From positions 1 to 12,976 of the forward strand of contig JACQUI010000214.1 in NCBI GenBank assembly GCA_016210395.1: a DNA stretch of 12,976 bases, written 5' to 3'. This document shows, piece after piece, positions 6,531 through 12,037 of this stretch (positions within the stretch are counted from its first letter, which is position 1; each line of letters begins with the position of its first letter). The stretch comes from Chloroflexota bacterium. Its GTDB lineage: Bacteria > Chloroflexota > Dehalococcoidia > Lucifugimonadales > JACPCL1. The notes under the pieces were generated by a model that saw nothing but the letters and a program-made list of their open reading frames with translations, was not told where the DNA came from and ran no database searches. The translations under genes were made by a program, and so were the position numbers.

Positions 6531-6588
6531 CCCCCGTCCCCCTCCCCCTCTCCCTTGCCCGTTTGCCCGTTTGCCCGTATGCTCCCCC
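6531..6588 (-). other. multi-run G-quadruplex motif on the recF template strand
   Basis: The plus strand has eight runs of three to five C at 6531-6535, 6538-6542, 6544-6548, 6552-6554, 6558-6560, 6566-6568, 6574-6576 and 6584-6588, with spacers of 2, 1, 3, 3, 5, 5 and 7 nt. On the minus strand this satisfies the canonical G3+N1-7 rule twice over. It ends two bases before the recF ATG. The minus strand is the template for recF, so a quadruplex could affect transcription or replication there. The motif is visible directly; folding in the cell is inference. Confidence 0.6.
6555..6578 (+). repeat. three perfect tandem copies of an 8-bp unit
   Basis: TTGCCCGT is repeated three times without error, followed by a degenerate fourth copy (ATGCTCCC). 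Looser copies occur at about 6510-6535. It lies 11 bp before the recF ATG and forms part of the quadruplex motif, so copy-number slippage would change both recF spacing and the motif. Confidence 0.75.
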
Positions 6589-6589
6589 T

Positions 6590-7738
6590 ATGCACCTCTC
6601 CCACCTGGCCCTTGCCAACTTCCGCAGCTTCCAGAGCCTGCGCCTGGACTTGCCGCCGGGCCTCGTCGTCATCCACGGGGCCAACGGCCAGGGCAAGTCC
6701 AACCTCCTCGAGGCTGCCTATCTGCTCTCCATCGCCAAGTCCTACCGCACCAACGTGGAGCGGGAGCTGATGAGCTGGGAGGCCGTCAAGGCTGCCGAAG
6801 ACGGCGGCCCCGCCGCCGCCTTGGCCAACCAGACCATCGTCAGCGGCGACGTCGAGACCACAACAGGCAGGCTGCGCATCATCGTCGGCTTGCGCCTGTC
6901 GCCGGAGGGCAACGGCGGCGGGACGCAAGCGCAGAAGGAGATACGGGTCAACGGCGCTGCCACGTCGGCCTCGGGACTGGTAGGGCAGATGAACGCGGTG
7001 CTCTTCACCGCCGCCGACGTTGACCTGGTGCTGGGGCCGCCTTCGGGCCGCCGCCGCTTCCTGGACATCCTCATCTCCCAGGCGGACCGCCCCTATCTGC
7101 GCGCCCTCCAGCGCTACCAGCGCGTCCTAGCCCAGCGCAACTCCCTGCTGCGCCAGGTGCGGGAGGGCCACGCTGCCGCCGACGAGCTGGACTTCTGGGA
7201 CGCGGAGCTGGCGAAGGAGGGAAGCGCTGTTATCGCACGGCGTGACGAGGTGGTGGGGCGGCTTTCGCCCCTGTCGGCGGAGGCGTACCGGACGCTTGCC
7301 GGCGGCGAGGCATTCTCTCTGGCGTATCAGCCGTCGGTGTCCGCCGGGACGATGGCGCAGGCGGTGGCAGGCAACCGCGCCGCCGAGGTCCGCGCCGGCC
7401 TGACCCTATCCGGCCCCCACCGCGACGACCTTCTGCTGGCCATAGACGGCATGCCCGCCGCTACCTACGCGTCGCGGGGCCAGGCGCGGACGATTGGGCT
7501 GGCCCTGCGCCTGGCCGAGGCCACCTTCTTGCGCGAGGCCCGCCGCCAGGAGCCGGTCTTGCTGCTGGACGACGTGCTTTCGGAGCTGGACCCGCAGCGG
7601 CGCAGGCGCGTGCTGGAGGAGGCGGCCCGCTGCCAGCAGGCCATCGTGACCACGGCCGAGCCCGCCCTGGCGCGCGAAGGGCCGGCGTCCGTGGCGGCGG
7701 TGGTGCGGGTGGAGAAGGGGAGGGTGGAGACCGCTTGA
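6590..7738 (+). CDS. recF: DNA replication and repair protein RecF
   Basis: RecF is an SMC-like ATPase that works with RecO and RecR to load RecA at single-strand gaps in cytoplasmic DNA. The 382-residue protein opens MHLSHLALANFRSF, as RecF proteins usually do. It has Walker A GANGQGKS (30-37), the RecF signature PPSGRRRFLD (150-159), GPHRDD (275-280), an ABC-type signature region ASRGQARTIGLALRLAE (294-310) and Walker B with D-loop VLLLDDVLSELD (323-334). The length is normal. The frame is open upstream to 6215, but that extension crosses a terminator and low-complexity sequence, and family homology begins at 6590. No ribosome-binding site precedes this ATG; an out-of-frame ATG lies at 6579. 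None of its classical partners (dnaA, dnaN, gyrB) is adjacent. It ends 16 bp from the convergent SARP gene. Confidence 0.95.
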   Translation: MHLSHLALANFRSFQSLRLDLPPGLVVIHGANGQGKSNLLEAAYLLSIAKSYRTNVERELMSWEAVKAAEDGGPAAALANQTIVSGDVETTTGRLRIIVGLRLSPEGNGGGTQAQKEIRVNGAATSASGLVGQMNAVLFTAADVDLVLGPPSGRRRFLDILISQADRPYLRALQRYQRVLAQRNSLLRQVREGHAAADELDFWDAELAKEGSAVIARRDEVVGRLSPLSAEAYRTLAGGEAFSLAYQPSVSAGTMAQAVAGNRAAEVRAGLTLSGPHRDDLLLAIDGMPAATYASRGQARTIGLALRLAEATFLREARRQEPVLLLDDVLSELDPQRRRRVLEEAARCQQAIVTTAEPALAREGPASVAAVVRVEKGRVETA

Positions 7739-7754
7739 TGGTGCAGTCTGCCGC

Positions 7755-8519
7755 TCATTTTGAGACGAGCCTGCGATACAAGGCCTGCGTCTCAGGCGAT
7801 GGGGCAGCCCCGAGCTCCTCCGACAGCAGCGTCTCGAGGCGCTGGTAGGCGCGGGCGGCTTCAGCATGGTTGGCTCCGGCGGCATAGGCCCGCATGAGCA
7901 ACTGGTGCGCGCTCTCCCGGTAGGGGTCCAGGGCAACAGCCTCGATAGCCGTCTCTACGGCGAGCGTGGCCTCGCCGGAAGCCAGCCACATGTGCGTGTG
8001 GCACTCCAATGCTCGAACAAGCTGCCGGGCGAGCTTGTCACGTTGCGACTCCACCCACGGGCCGTCGCAGTCCGGCAAGAAAGGCCTCCGGCAGATGTTG
8101 GACGTGATCGTGGCCGGCCCCAGGATGCGTCCGGTCTCGCCGGTCCGCAGGGCCAGCTCAGCCTGGTCAATTGCGGCGGAGGCTGCTTCCAGGTCAACCC
8201 ACACATCCGCAGGGAGGACCAGCCGGTACAACCCGAAGCCACTGGTGATGTTGAGGCCCAGAGCGTCCAGCCCGGCTGTTGAAAGCAGGCCCTTCAGCCG
8301 GCTGATGATGGCGCTGAGCGCCACGTCCCAGGCGGGAGGCATGTCACCCGGCCAGATAACCTCCGCAAGGTCTTCCTTCGCTACGGGACGCGTGCGTTCT
8401 ACCGCCAGGTACGAGAAGGCAAGACGCGACTGCTTCCCGCGGAAGCTGCGTTCGTCCGCCACGATCTTGCCTTCGCGCTCTATCGCCAGGGGGCCGGTGA
8501 GGTAAACTCTGATGCTCAT
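7755..8519 (-). CDS. SARP/BTAD-family transcriptional regulator
   Basis: The 254-residue protein has an N-terminal winged-helix DNA-binding domain of the OmpR-like SARP type (about residues 3-85: RVYLTGPLAIE, then FRGKQSRLAFSYLA and LAEVIWPGDMP). It then has a bacterial transcriptional activation domain of TPR-like helices, ending HEAARAYQRLETLL-type repeats and SPETQALYRRLV. There is no ATPase or other C-terminal domain, so it is a minimal, small SARP. Such proteins bind direct repeats with 11-bp periodicity and recruit RNA polymerase. I chose the ATG at 8519; an in-frame TTG at 8528 would add three residues. No good ribosome-binding site is visible. It is convergent with recF and divergent from the DUF1059-like gene. 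The 11-bp tandem repeat directly before its start suggests autoregulation, control of the divergent gene, or both (inference). Confidence 0.85.
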   Translation of the reverse strand: MSIRVYLTGPLAIEREGKIVADERSFRGKQSRLAFSYLAVERTRPVAKEDLAEVIWPGDMPPAWDVALSAIISRLKGLLSTAGLDALGLNITSGFGLYRLVLPADVWVDLEAASAAIDQAELALRTGETGRILGPATITSNICRRPFLPDCDGPWVESQRDKLARQLVRALECHTHMWLASGEATLAVETAIEAVALDPYRESAHQLLMRAYAAGANHAEAARAYQRLETLLSEELGAAPSPETQALYRRLVSK

Positions 8520-8522
8520 TGC

Positions 8523-8544
8523 CGCCAAAGATACGCCAAAGATA
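8523..8544. promoter_or_regulatory. perfect 11-bp tandem repeat, candidate SARP operator
   Basis: CGCCAAAGATA occurs twice in immediate succession (8523-8533 and 8534-8544). SARP regulators are known to bind short direct repeats whose centres are 11 bp apart. The repeat starts 4 bp from the SARP start codon and 51 bp before the divergent DUF1059-like ATG. A TAGTATAG sequence at 8562-8569 could hold the -10 of the rightward gene. Confidence 0.5.
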
Positions 8545-8595
8545 TGACAAGACCTGGGTGGTAGTATAGCCCCATCTCATATCAAGGAGGCCGAA

Positions 8596-8745
8596 ATGGC
8601 TTACGTGGTGACCTGCCCATGCGGTGTGACGATCAGGGACAACAATGTGGACCAGTTTGTAAAAGCAGTGCAAAAGCACGGCAAAGAGGTCCACAACCAG
8701 AGCGCCTCTAAGGAAGAGGTCCTGGCCATGGCGCGGCAGGAGTAG
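8596..8745 (+). CDS. DUF1059-like small protein (49 residues)
   Basis: The gene is short but well supported: an AAGGAGG ribosome-binding site lies 6 nt before the ATG, and a strong terminator follows the stop by about 25 bp. The protein starts MAYVVTCPCGVTIR and ends EEVLAMARQE. It has CPCG near the N-terminus and a KHGKEVH helix, so two Cys and two His could bind a metal. That arrangement and length fit the DUF1059 family of small proteins of unknown function, which commonly read C-x-CG, acidic helix, H...H. It is divergent from the SARP gene, with the 11-bp tandem repeat in between. It may be the regulator's target (inference). Confidence 0.8.
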   Translation: MAYVVTCPCGVTIRDNNVDQFVKAVQKHGKEVHNQSASKEEVLAMARQE

Positions 8746-8768
8746 GAGCTGTCTGGAAGCTGCGATAA

Positions 8769-8804
8769 GAAGGGGCGCCTCTGCCCGAGGCGCCCCTTCC
8801 TTTT
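8769..8804. terminator. strong intrinsic terminator between convergent genes
   Basis: GAAGGGGCGCCTC (8769-8781) and GAGGCGCCCCTTC (8787-8799) form a perfect 13-bp stem with a 5-nt loop, followed by CTTTT on the plus strand. On the minus strand TTAT follows the stem. It ends the DUF1059-like transcript and probably also serves the leftward operon whose last stop is at 8830. Confidence 0.85.
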
Positions 8805-8829
8805 CCCCGTGGGGTGTTTCAGGAAGACG

Positions 8830-9258
8830 TTACAGCCGCTCCATCTCGTCGCCGCGCGGCGGACGCCAGCCGCCCGCTGCGCGAATGGCCTGGTTGACTG
8901 CGCCGACGATGTTGGAGACGTACTCCATGTCCCGCGCGGCGTAGGCGTTGACGTGTTGCCCCTCGACCACGAGCCGGACGGCGTACTGCCGGCGGGCCGT
9001 GAGCCGCACAACCATCCCCACGGTGATGAGACCGAAGCCCAGGACTGCGCCCGCAGCGCCCAGGGACGCGCCGAAGAACAGGAACAGGATGCCCGTTGCC
9101 ACCAGGGCCAGGACCCGCCCCTGGTTGGGGCGCACAGGGAGCATGGCAGCATCGGACACGTCGCGGGGGTTGTAGGATGCGCCGGGGAAGACCATGCGCT
9201 GGCTGGTAATCAGGATGCCTGCCTGGTCGTTGGCGTAGTAGGTGGTCTCCTGGTTCAC
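8830..9258 (-). CDS. DUF6232-like membrane protein
   Basis: The protein has 142 residues. An N-terminal stretch resembles the start of DUF6232 proteins (YYAND.AGILITSQRMVFPGASYNPRDVSDA). A hydrophobic region at about residues 48-86, long enough for two membrane helices, comes next, then a cytoplasmic tail with TARRQYAVRLVVEGQ and helical NIVGAVNQAI. The function of the family is unknown; the fold recalls PH-like cytoplasmic domains attached to a helical hairpin (inference). The GTG start overlaps the TGA of the VOC gene by 4 bp (GTGA), and GAGG lies 4 nt before it, so translation is coupled. It is last in the toxin-antitoxin/VOC run. Confidence 0.7.
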   Translation of the reverse strand: MNQETTYYANDQAGILITSQRMVFPGASYNPRDVSDAAMLPVRPNQGRVLALVATGILFLFFGASLGAAGAVLGFGLITVGMVVRLTARRQYAVRLVVEGQHVNAYAARDMEYVSNIVGAVNQAIRAAGGWRPPRGDEMERL

Positions 9259-9680
9259 AGCGCCTCGCTTAGCTCCAGGGGAATGCCGTCCGGGTCCAGA
9301 AAATAGGCAACGCGCGGGCGTCCCGGCGCTCCGGCCACAGGCGCACCCTTGAACCGGACGCCCTTCCCTTGCATCTCGTGGTACGTCTTGCCCACGTCGT
9401 CGGCGTAGAAGGCGATGTGCGCCGATCCCACGTTGTTGGTCGCCAGGTCAATGGCCTTGCCCCTGGGAGTGAGGTACTGGATGAGCTCCAGCCGGAAGTC
9501 TCCCAGGAGCAGGTGGGCGACTCTCAGGTGCGCGTCCCGGAAGCCGGTGATCTGCTGAATGCCTTCTCCCTTGGCCTCGAAGACGTTCTCCACACGAAAG
9601 CCGATGAGGTCACGATAGAAGGCGACGGAGCGGTCCAGGTCGCTGACGGTGAAGGAGGAGTGGTTGTGGGCGGTGATCAT
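9255..9680 (-). CDS. VOC-family (glyoxalase/bleomycin resistance/dioxygenase fold) protein
   Basis: The protein has 141 residues and two beta-alpha-beta-beta-beta modules. The first begins HNHSSFTVSDLDRSVAFYRDLIGF and the second HIAFYADDVGKTYHEM. The expected metal ligands are all present: H7, E65 (RLELIQY), H88 (SAHIAFY) and E136 (PLELSEA). It ends with the family's YFLDPDGIPLEL. It is therefore probably an active metalloenzyme such as a lyase or epimerase-type member, but the substrate cannot be read from sequence. The ATG at 9680 is 8 nt after the toxin stop and has no ribosome-binding site. The stop overlaps the next gene by 4 bp. Co-transcription with the toxin-antitoxin pair is likely. 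Confidence 0.85.
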   Translation of the reverse strand: MITAHNHSSFTVSDLDRSVAFYRDLIGFRVENVFEAKGEGIQQITGFRDAHLRVAHLLLGDFRLELIQYLTPRGKAIDLATNNVGSAHIAFYADDVGKTYHEMQGKGVRFKGAPVAGAPGRPRVAYFLDPDGIPLELSEAL

Positions 9681-9688
9681 GTATCGCG

Positions 9689-9949
9689 CTACCGGTACGT
9701 TCGCTCATTCCTGCGGCGAATGTCCAAGAGGACCACGCTTTGTTCCCTATCGTTGATATCAAACAGCAGGCGAAAGTCCCCAACTCGGTATCGGTATTGT
9801 GCGACGCGCATTTCCCTGAGCCGTACCACCCCTGGCATACGCAGGTCCTCTTGCAGGCGGTCCAACGCTGCCTTTATCCGCAGCATGTCCTGAGGCTGAA
9901 ACTCAAGGAACGCCCTTCTGGCCTTGGGAGCGAAGAGCAGGCGGTGCAT
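9689..9949 (-). CDS. RelE/ParE-superfamily toxin
   Basis: The 86-residue protein has the RelE pattern MHRLLFAPKARRAFLEF, then helical MLRIKAALDRLQEDL, then the strand RLREMRVAQYRYRVGDFRLLFDIN and DREQSVVLLDIRRRNERTYR. The RYRVGDFRLLF core and the C-terminal RRR....Y (basic residues plus a final Tyr) are typical of mRNA-cleaving RelE members, although ParE-type gyrase poisons share the fold. It follows the antitoxin by 3 nt, with no ribosome-binding site of its own, so it depends on translational coupling. The length is normal, with no frameshift. Confidence 0.85.
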   Translation of the reverse strand: MHRLLFAPKARRAFLEFQPQDMLRIKAALDRLQEDLRMPGVVRLREMRVAQYRYRVGDFRLLFDINDREQSVVLLDIRRRNERTYR

Positions 9950-9952
9950 CTG

Positions 9953-10240
9953 CTAGAGGAGGCCCACCTCTTTGTAGACCTCCGCCGCGGGCGTGGCAAG
10001 CCCTCTAGATACATCCTGGTCTGCCTGCATGAGCTCTTGTGTGAATAGCGGGTCGGCCAGGTCTTTGAGCGCTTCCATGATTTCCAGGTAGCGTTCCACG
10101 TCCATGAGGACGGCCACCGGCTTGCCGGTCTGCGTCACCACTACATCCTGGCCGTCCGTGCGAATAGCCTCAAGGATGTGGCTCAGGTCCCTACGCAGCT
10201 CGTGAACACCGATGAATGGGTTCTGCAGAATGGTAAGCAT
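9953..10240 (-). CDS. Phd/YefM-family antitoxin
   Basis: The 95-residue protein shows the Phd/YefM N-terminal DNA-binding fold: VHELRRDLSHILEAI, then VVVTQTGKPVAVLMDVERYLEIMEAL. The C-terminal part (about residues 60-95) is helical and acidic, as expected for the toxin-wrapping tail. It should neutralise the adjacent toxin and repress its own promoter, more strongly as a complex. The ATG at 10240 is preceded by GGTGGG, a moderate ribosome-binding site. It is the first gene of the leftward run of antitoxin, toxin, VOC and DUF6232. Confidence 0.88.
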   Translation of the reverse strand: MLTILQNPFIGVHELRRDLSHILEAIRTDGQDVVVTQTGKPVAVLMDVERYLEIMEALKDLADPLFTQELMQADQDVSRGLATPAAEVYKEVGLL

Positions 10241-10288
10241 GGTCCCACCGTTACGCTTTCACAACGTTTGCGTTATGCGCACAGCATA

Positions 10289-10314
10289 GCATGTTGCGGC
10301 ATGTTGGAGCATGC
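10289..10314. promoter_or_regulatory. GCATG repeats at 10-bp spacing upstream of the antitoxin
   Basis: GCATGTTG at 10289 and 10299 is followed by GCATGC at 10309, each start exactly 10 bp from the last, i.e. on one face of the helix. A GCAT also sits at 10284. The array lies 50-75 bp before the antitoxin ATG and could be its operator. No clear -35/-10 pair is recognised. Confidence 0.35.
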
Positions 10315-10341
10315 CTGGAAAGCATCCAACGGTAAGCTGCT

Positions 10342-10752
10342 TCACGCCGGAGGCCTTGGCGTCATCCATGTGCCGACGGCCAGGGCAATGAGCTTGCCGC
10401 TGGAGTCGGTGATGGCGGCCTCGCCCACGGAGATGAGGCTGCCCTTGTGAGTGATACGCCCCTCGGCGGTCAGGACGCCTTCGCGGGCGGGCGCGATGAA
10501 GTTCATCTTCAACTCAATGGTGATGATGGGCAGGCCGGGGCTCAGGCTGCCCAAAGCGCCGGAGATAGCCTGGTCCGCCAGCATCATGAGCGCCCCGCCC
10601 TGAACGACGCCTGCGCCTTGCAGGTGCCGGGGCTTGATGGCCATGCGCACCCTGGCGTGGCCGCCGGCGCGCTCCACCGTCTCTGTGCCAATCATATCTG
10701 CGAAGTTCGCAGGTTCAAAGGGCTGGACCGGATGCGAGTTGGTCTGCGTCAC
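10342..10752 (-). CDS. PaaI/YdiI-type hotdog-fold thioesterase
   Basis: The protein has 136 residues with the acyl-CoA thioesterase 4HBT pattern: RMAIKPRHLQGAGVVQGGALMMLADQA (about 37-62), then ITIELKMNFIAPAREGVLTAEGRI, then ISVGEAAITDSSGKLIALAVGTWM. It should hydrolyse an acyl-CoA in the cytoplasm as a tetramer of hotdog subunits. The usual HGG before the long helix reads QGG (51-53), while the helix Asp at 60, a usual active-site residue of the family, is kept. It starts at GTG 10752, with GGGAG 6 nt upstream. No partner gene is adjacent within 90 bp on either side. Confidence 0.85.
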   Translation of the reverse strand: MTQTNSHPVQPFEPANFADMIGTETVERAGGHARVRMAIKPRHLQGAGVVQGGALMMLADQAISGALGSLSPGLPIITIELKMNFIAPAREGVLTAEGRITHKGSLISVGEAAITDSSGKLIALAVGTWMTPRPPA

Positions 10753-11004
10753 ACGAGGCTCCCAATGTGATGATGTCCCCTAGTCTACCATGCGAGGGCA
10801 ATGGGCCCGATGACGCGCGGCCACATCGCGTTTGCGGATGAGCAGTGTTTGGCAATAGCGGGGCGCGAGCTGCTGCAGCCCTGCGCGCGAGGATTTAGGG
10901 ATGAGGGATGTCCTGACGCACCGGGATCGGCGACAAGGTCGGGACTTTGCGAGGTGGGGCGATTGGCTGTTTGATCGCCTTGCTCCAGCATGACAGTGCG
11001 TGCA

Positions 11005-11760
11005 CTAAGCGGAGCGTCCGATGACGTCGTTGATGGACACCTTGCGGCGTTGCTGGCGGGGTCGCACCTGGTCCAGCATATCGAGCTGGATCGCCTGGAT
11101 TTCCACCAGTCGCTGCCACTGCTGTGCGATGAGGTGGTCTATTTTCTCGGTGAGCAGACGGATCTCCAGCTCCGCTTTTAGATTGACACGGAACTCGTTT
11201 TCGGCGCGCAGGCGGTCGCGGGCCTCCTGGCGGTTCTGACTCATCATGATGACGGGCGCCTGAAGCGCGGCCACGCAGGAAAGGATGAGGTTCAGGAAGA
11301 TGAACGGGTAGGGGTCAAAGGGCCTTCCGAAGAAGGCGACGGCGTTCACGATGATCCACGCCGTGATGATTACGGAGAAGGCGCCCAGGAACTTCCAGCT
11401 TCCGCCAAAGGAGGCGAGGCGGTCGGCCACGCGCTCGCCGAGTTTCCGGCTCTTGTCATACTCGGCGTTCATGTCCTTTGTCAGGATCTCATGCTCATGG
11501 AGCCCTTTGACGACGTTCTGCTCCAGGGCCGAAAGGGCCCCCCGCTCCGTTTGCAGGATTTCCTCAACGTGCTGGAGACGGTAGGTGGTCAAGTGGGGGA
11601 TGCAGATGTAGCCGTCTGCGTTCCAGGTCGGGAACTGCTTCTTGATGGTCTCGGCGACGGAGGGACGCACCAGTGCGGCAGGGATGATGCTGGCGAGGGG
11701 CACCCGCTTGCCGCAGACCTGGCACTGGTGGGACTGACCGTTGTTTCGCTGAGTTCCCAT
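11005..11760 (-). CDS. DUF1003 membrane protein with N-terminal Cys/His cluster
   Basis: The 251-residue protein carries the DUF1003 core: ASFGGSWKFLGAFSVIITAWI (about 117-136, membrane helix 1), then FDPYPFIFLNLILSCVAALQAPVIMMSQNRQ (148-178, helix 2), then DR..AENEF.VNLKAELEI and a helical, coiled-coil-like C-terminus. The function of the family is unknown; the helices probably sit in the inner membrane with both ends in the cytoplasm. The N-terminal region has CQVC (13, 16) and CIPH (53, 56), a plausible zinc site. The start is ATG at 11760; no good ribosome-binding site is visible. Its neighbours give no functional hint. Confidence 0.85.
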   Translation of the reverse strand: MGTQRNNGQSHQCQVCGKRVPLASIIPAALVRPSVAETIKKQFPTWNADGYICIPHLTTYRLQHVEEILQTERGALSALEQNVVKGLHEHEILTKDMNAEYDKSRKLGERVADRLASFGGSWKFLGAFSVIITAWIIVNAVAFFGRPFDPYPFIFLNLILSCVAALQAPVIMMSQNRQEARDRLRAENEFRVNLKAELEIRLLTEKIDHLIAQQWQRLVEIQAIQLDMLDQVRPRQQRRKVSINDVIGRSA

Positions 11761-11924
11761 GTTGCAGTAAACTTTCTTACCACAAGGGGGCTTTGTGGCG
11801 TCCGTCCCAGGTATGAACTACCCCGACGGATAGATAACATACTACATTGTCAGCAAAAACTCTAGAGGGGTGAACGGTCAATTGGGAGCGCATCTGCGCC
11901 ATGCCGGCGGGGGCCACAACAAGA

Positions 11925-11948
11925 AGGGGCGGGTACACACCCGCCCCT
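11925..11948 (-). terminator. hairpin after the alcohol dehydrogenase gene
   Basis: AGGGGCGGGT (11925-11934) and ACCCGCCCCT (11939-11948) make a perfect 10-bp stem with a 4-nt loop. On the minus strand it is followed by TCTTGTTGTG, a weak U-tract. It lies about 90 nt after the dehydrogenase stop and is the likely end of that transcript. Confidence 0.5.
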
Positions 11949-11956
11949 GATGCGGC

Positions 11957-12000
11957 GTCGCTCCTGAGAGGAGCGACATGATGCTCAGCCCTGAAGGCTG
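11957..12000 (-). other. two further hairpins in the dehydrogenase 3' region
   Basis: GTCGCTCCT (11957-11965) pairs with AGGAGCGAC (11969-11977) around a 3-nt loop, and CAGCC (11986-11990) pairs with GGCTG (11996-12000) around 5 nt. With the hairpin at 11925-11948 they make three successive stem-loops within about 76 nt. Their role is unknown; they may protect the 3' end of the mRNA. Confidence 0.45.
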
Positions 12001-12037
12001 GTGCAAAGAAAGCCAATTGAGATGGTTTCTAGGCCCC

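Larger units (their letters stand above)
6327..6589. other. intergenic region before recF, no gene found
   Basis: I see no convincing coding frame here. The first half contains two copies of GTACGCGC about 20 bp apart, of unknown meaning. The second half (from about 6480) becomes strongly pyrimidine-rich on the plus strand and runs up to the recF start. No clear sigma70 promoter for recF and no ribosome-binding site is visible. Confidence 0.5.

Noticed and set aside
6215..6589. Upstream extension of recF giving a 507-residue protein
   Set aside because: The extension crosses the intrinsic terminator and low-complexity pyrimidine sequence and shows no domain; RecF proteins begin at the MHLSHLALANF segment at 6590.
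10753..11004. Possible short genes between the thioesterase and DUF1003 genes
   Set aside because: Only short frames without ribosome-binding sites or recognisable motifs; a 6-bp inverted repeat (GGCGAT/ATCGCC near 10960) lacks a U-tract.
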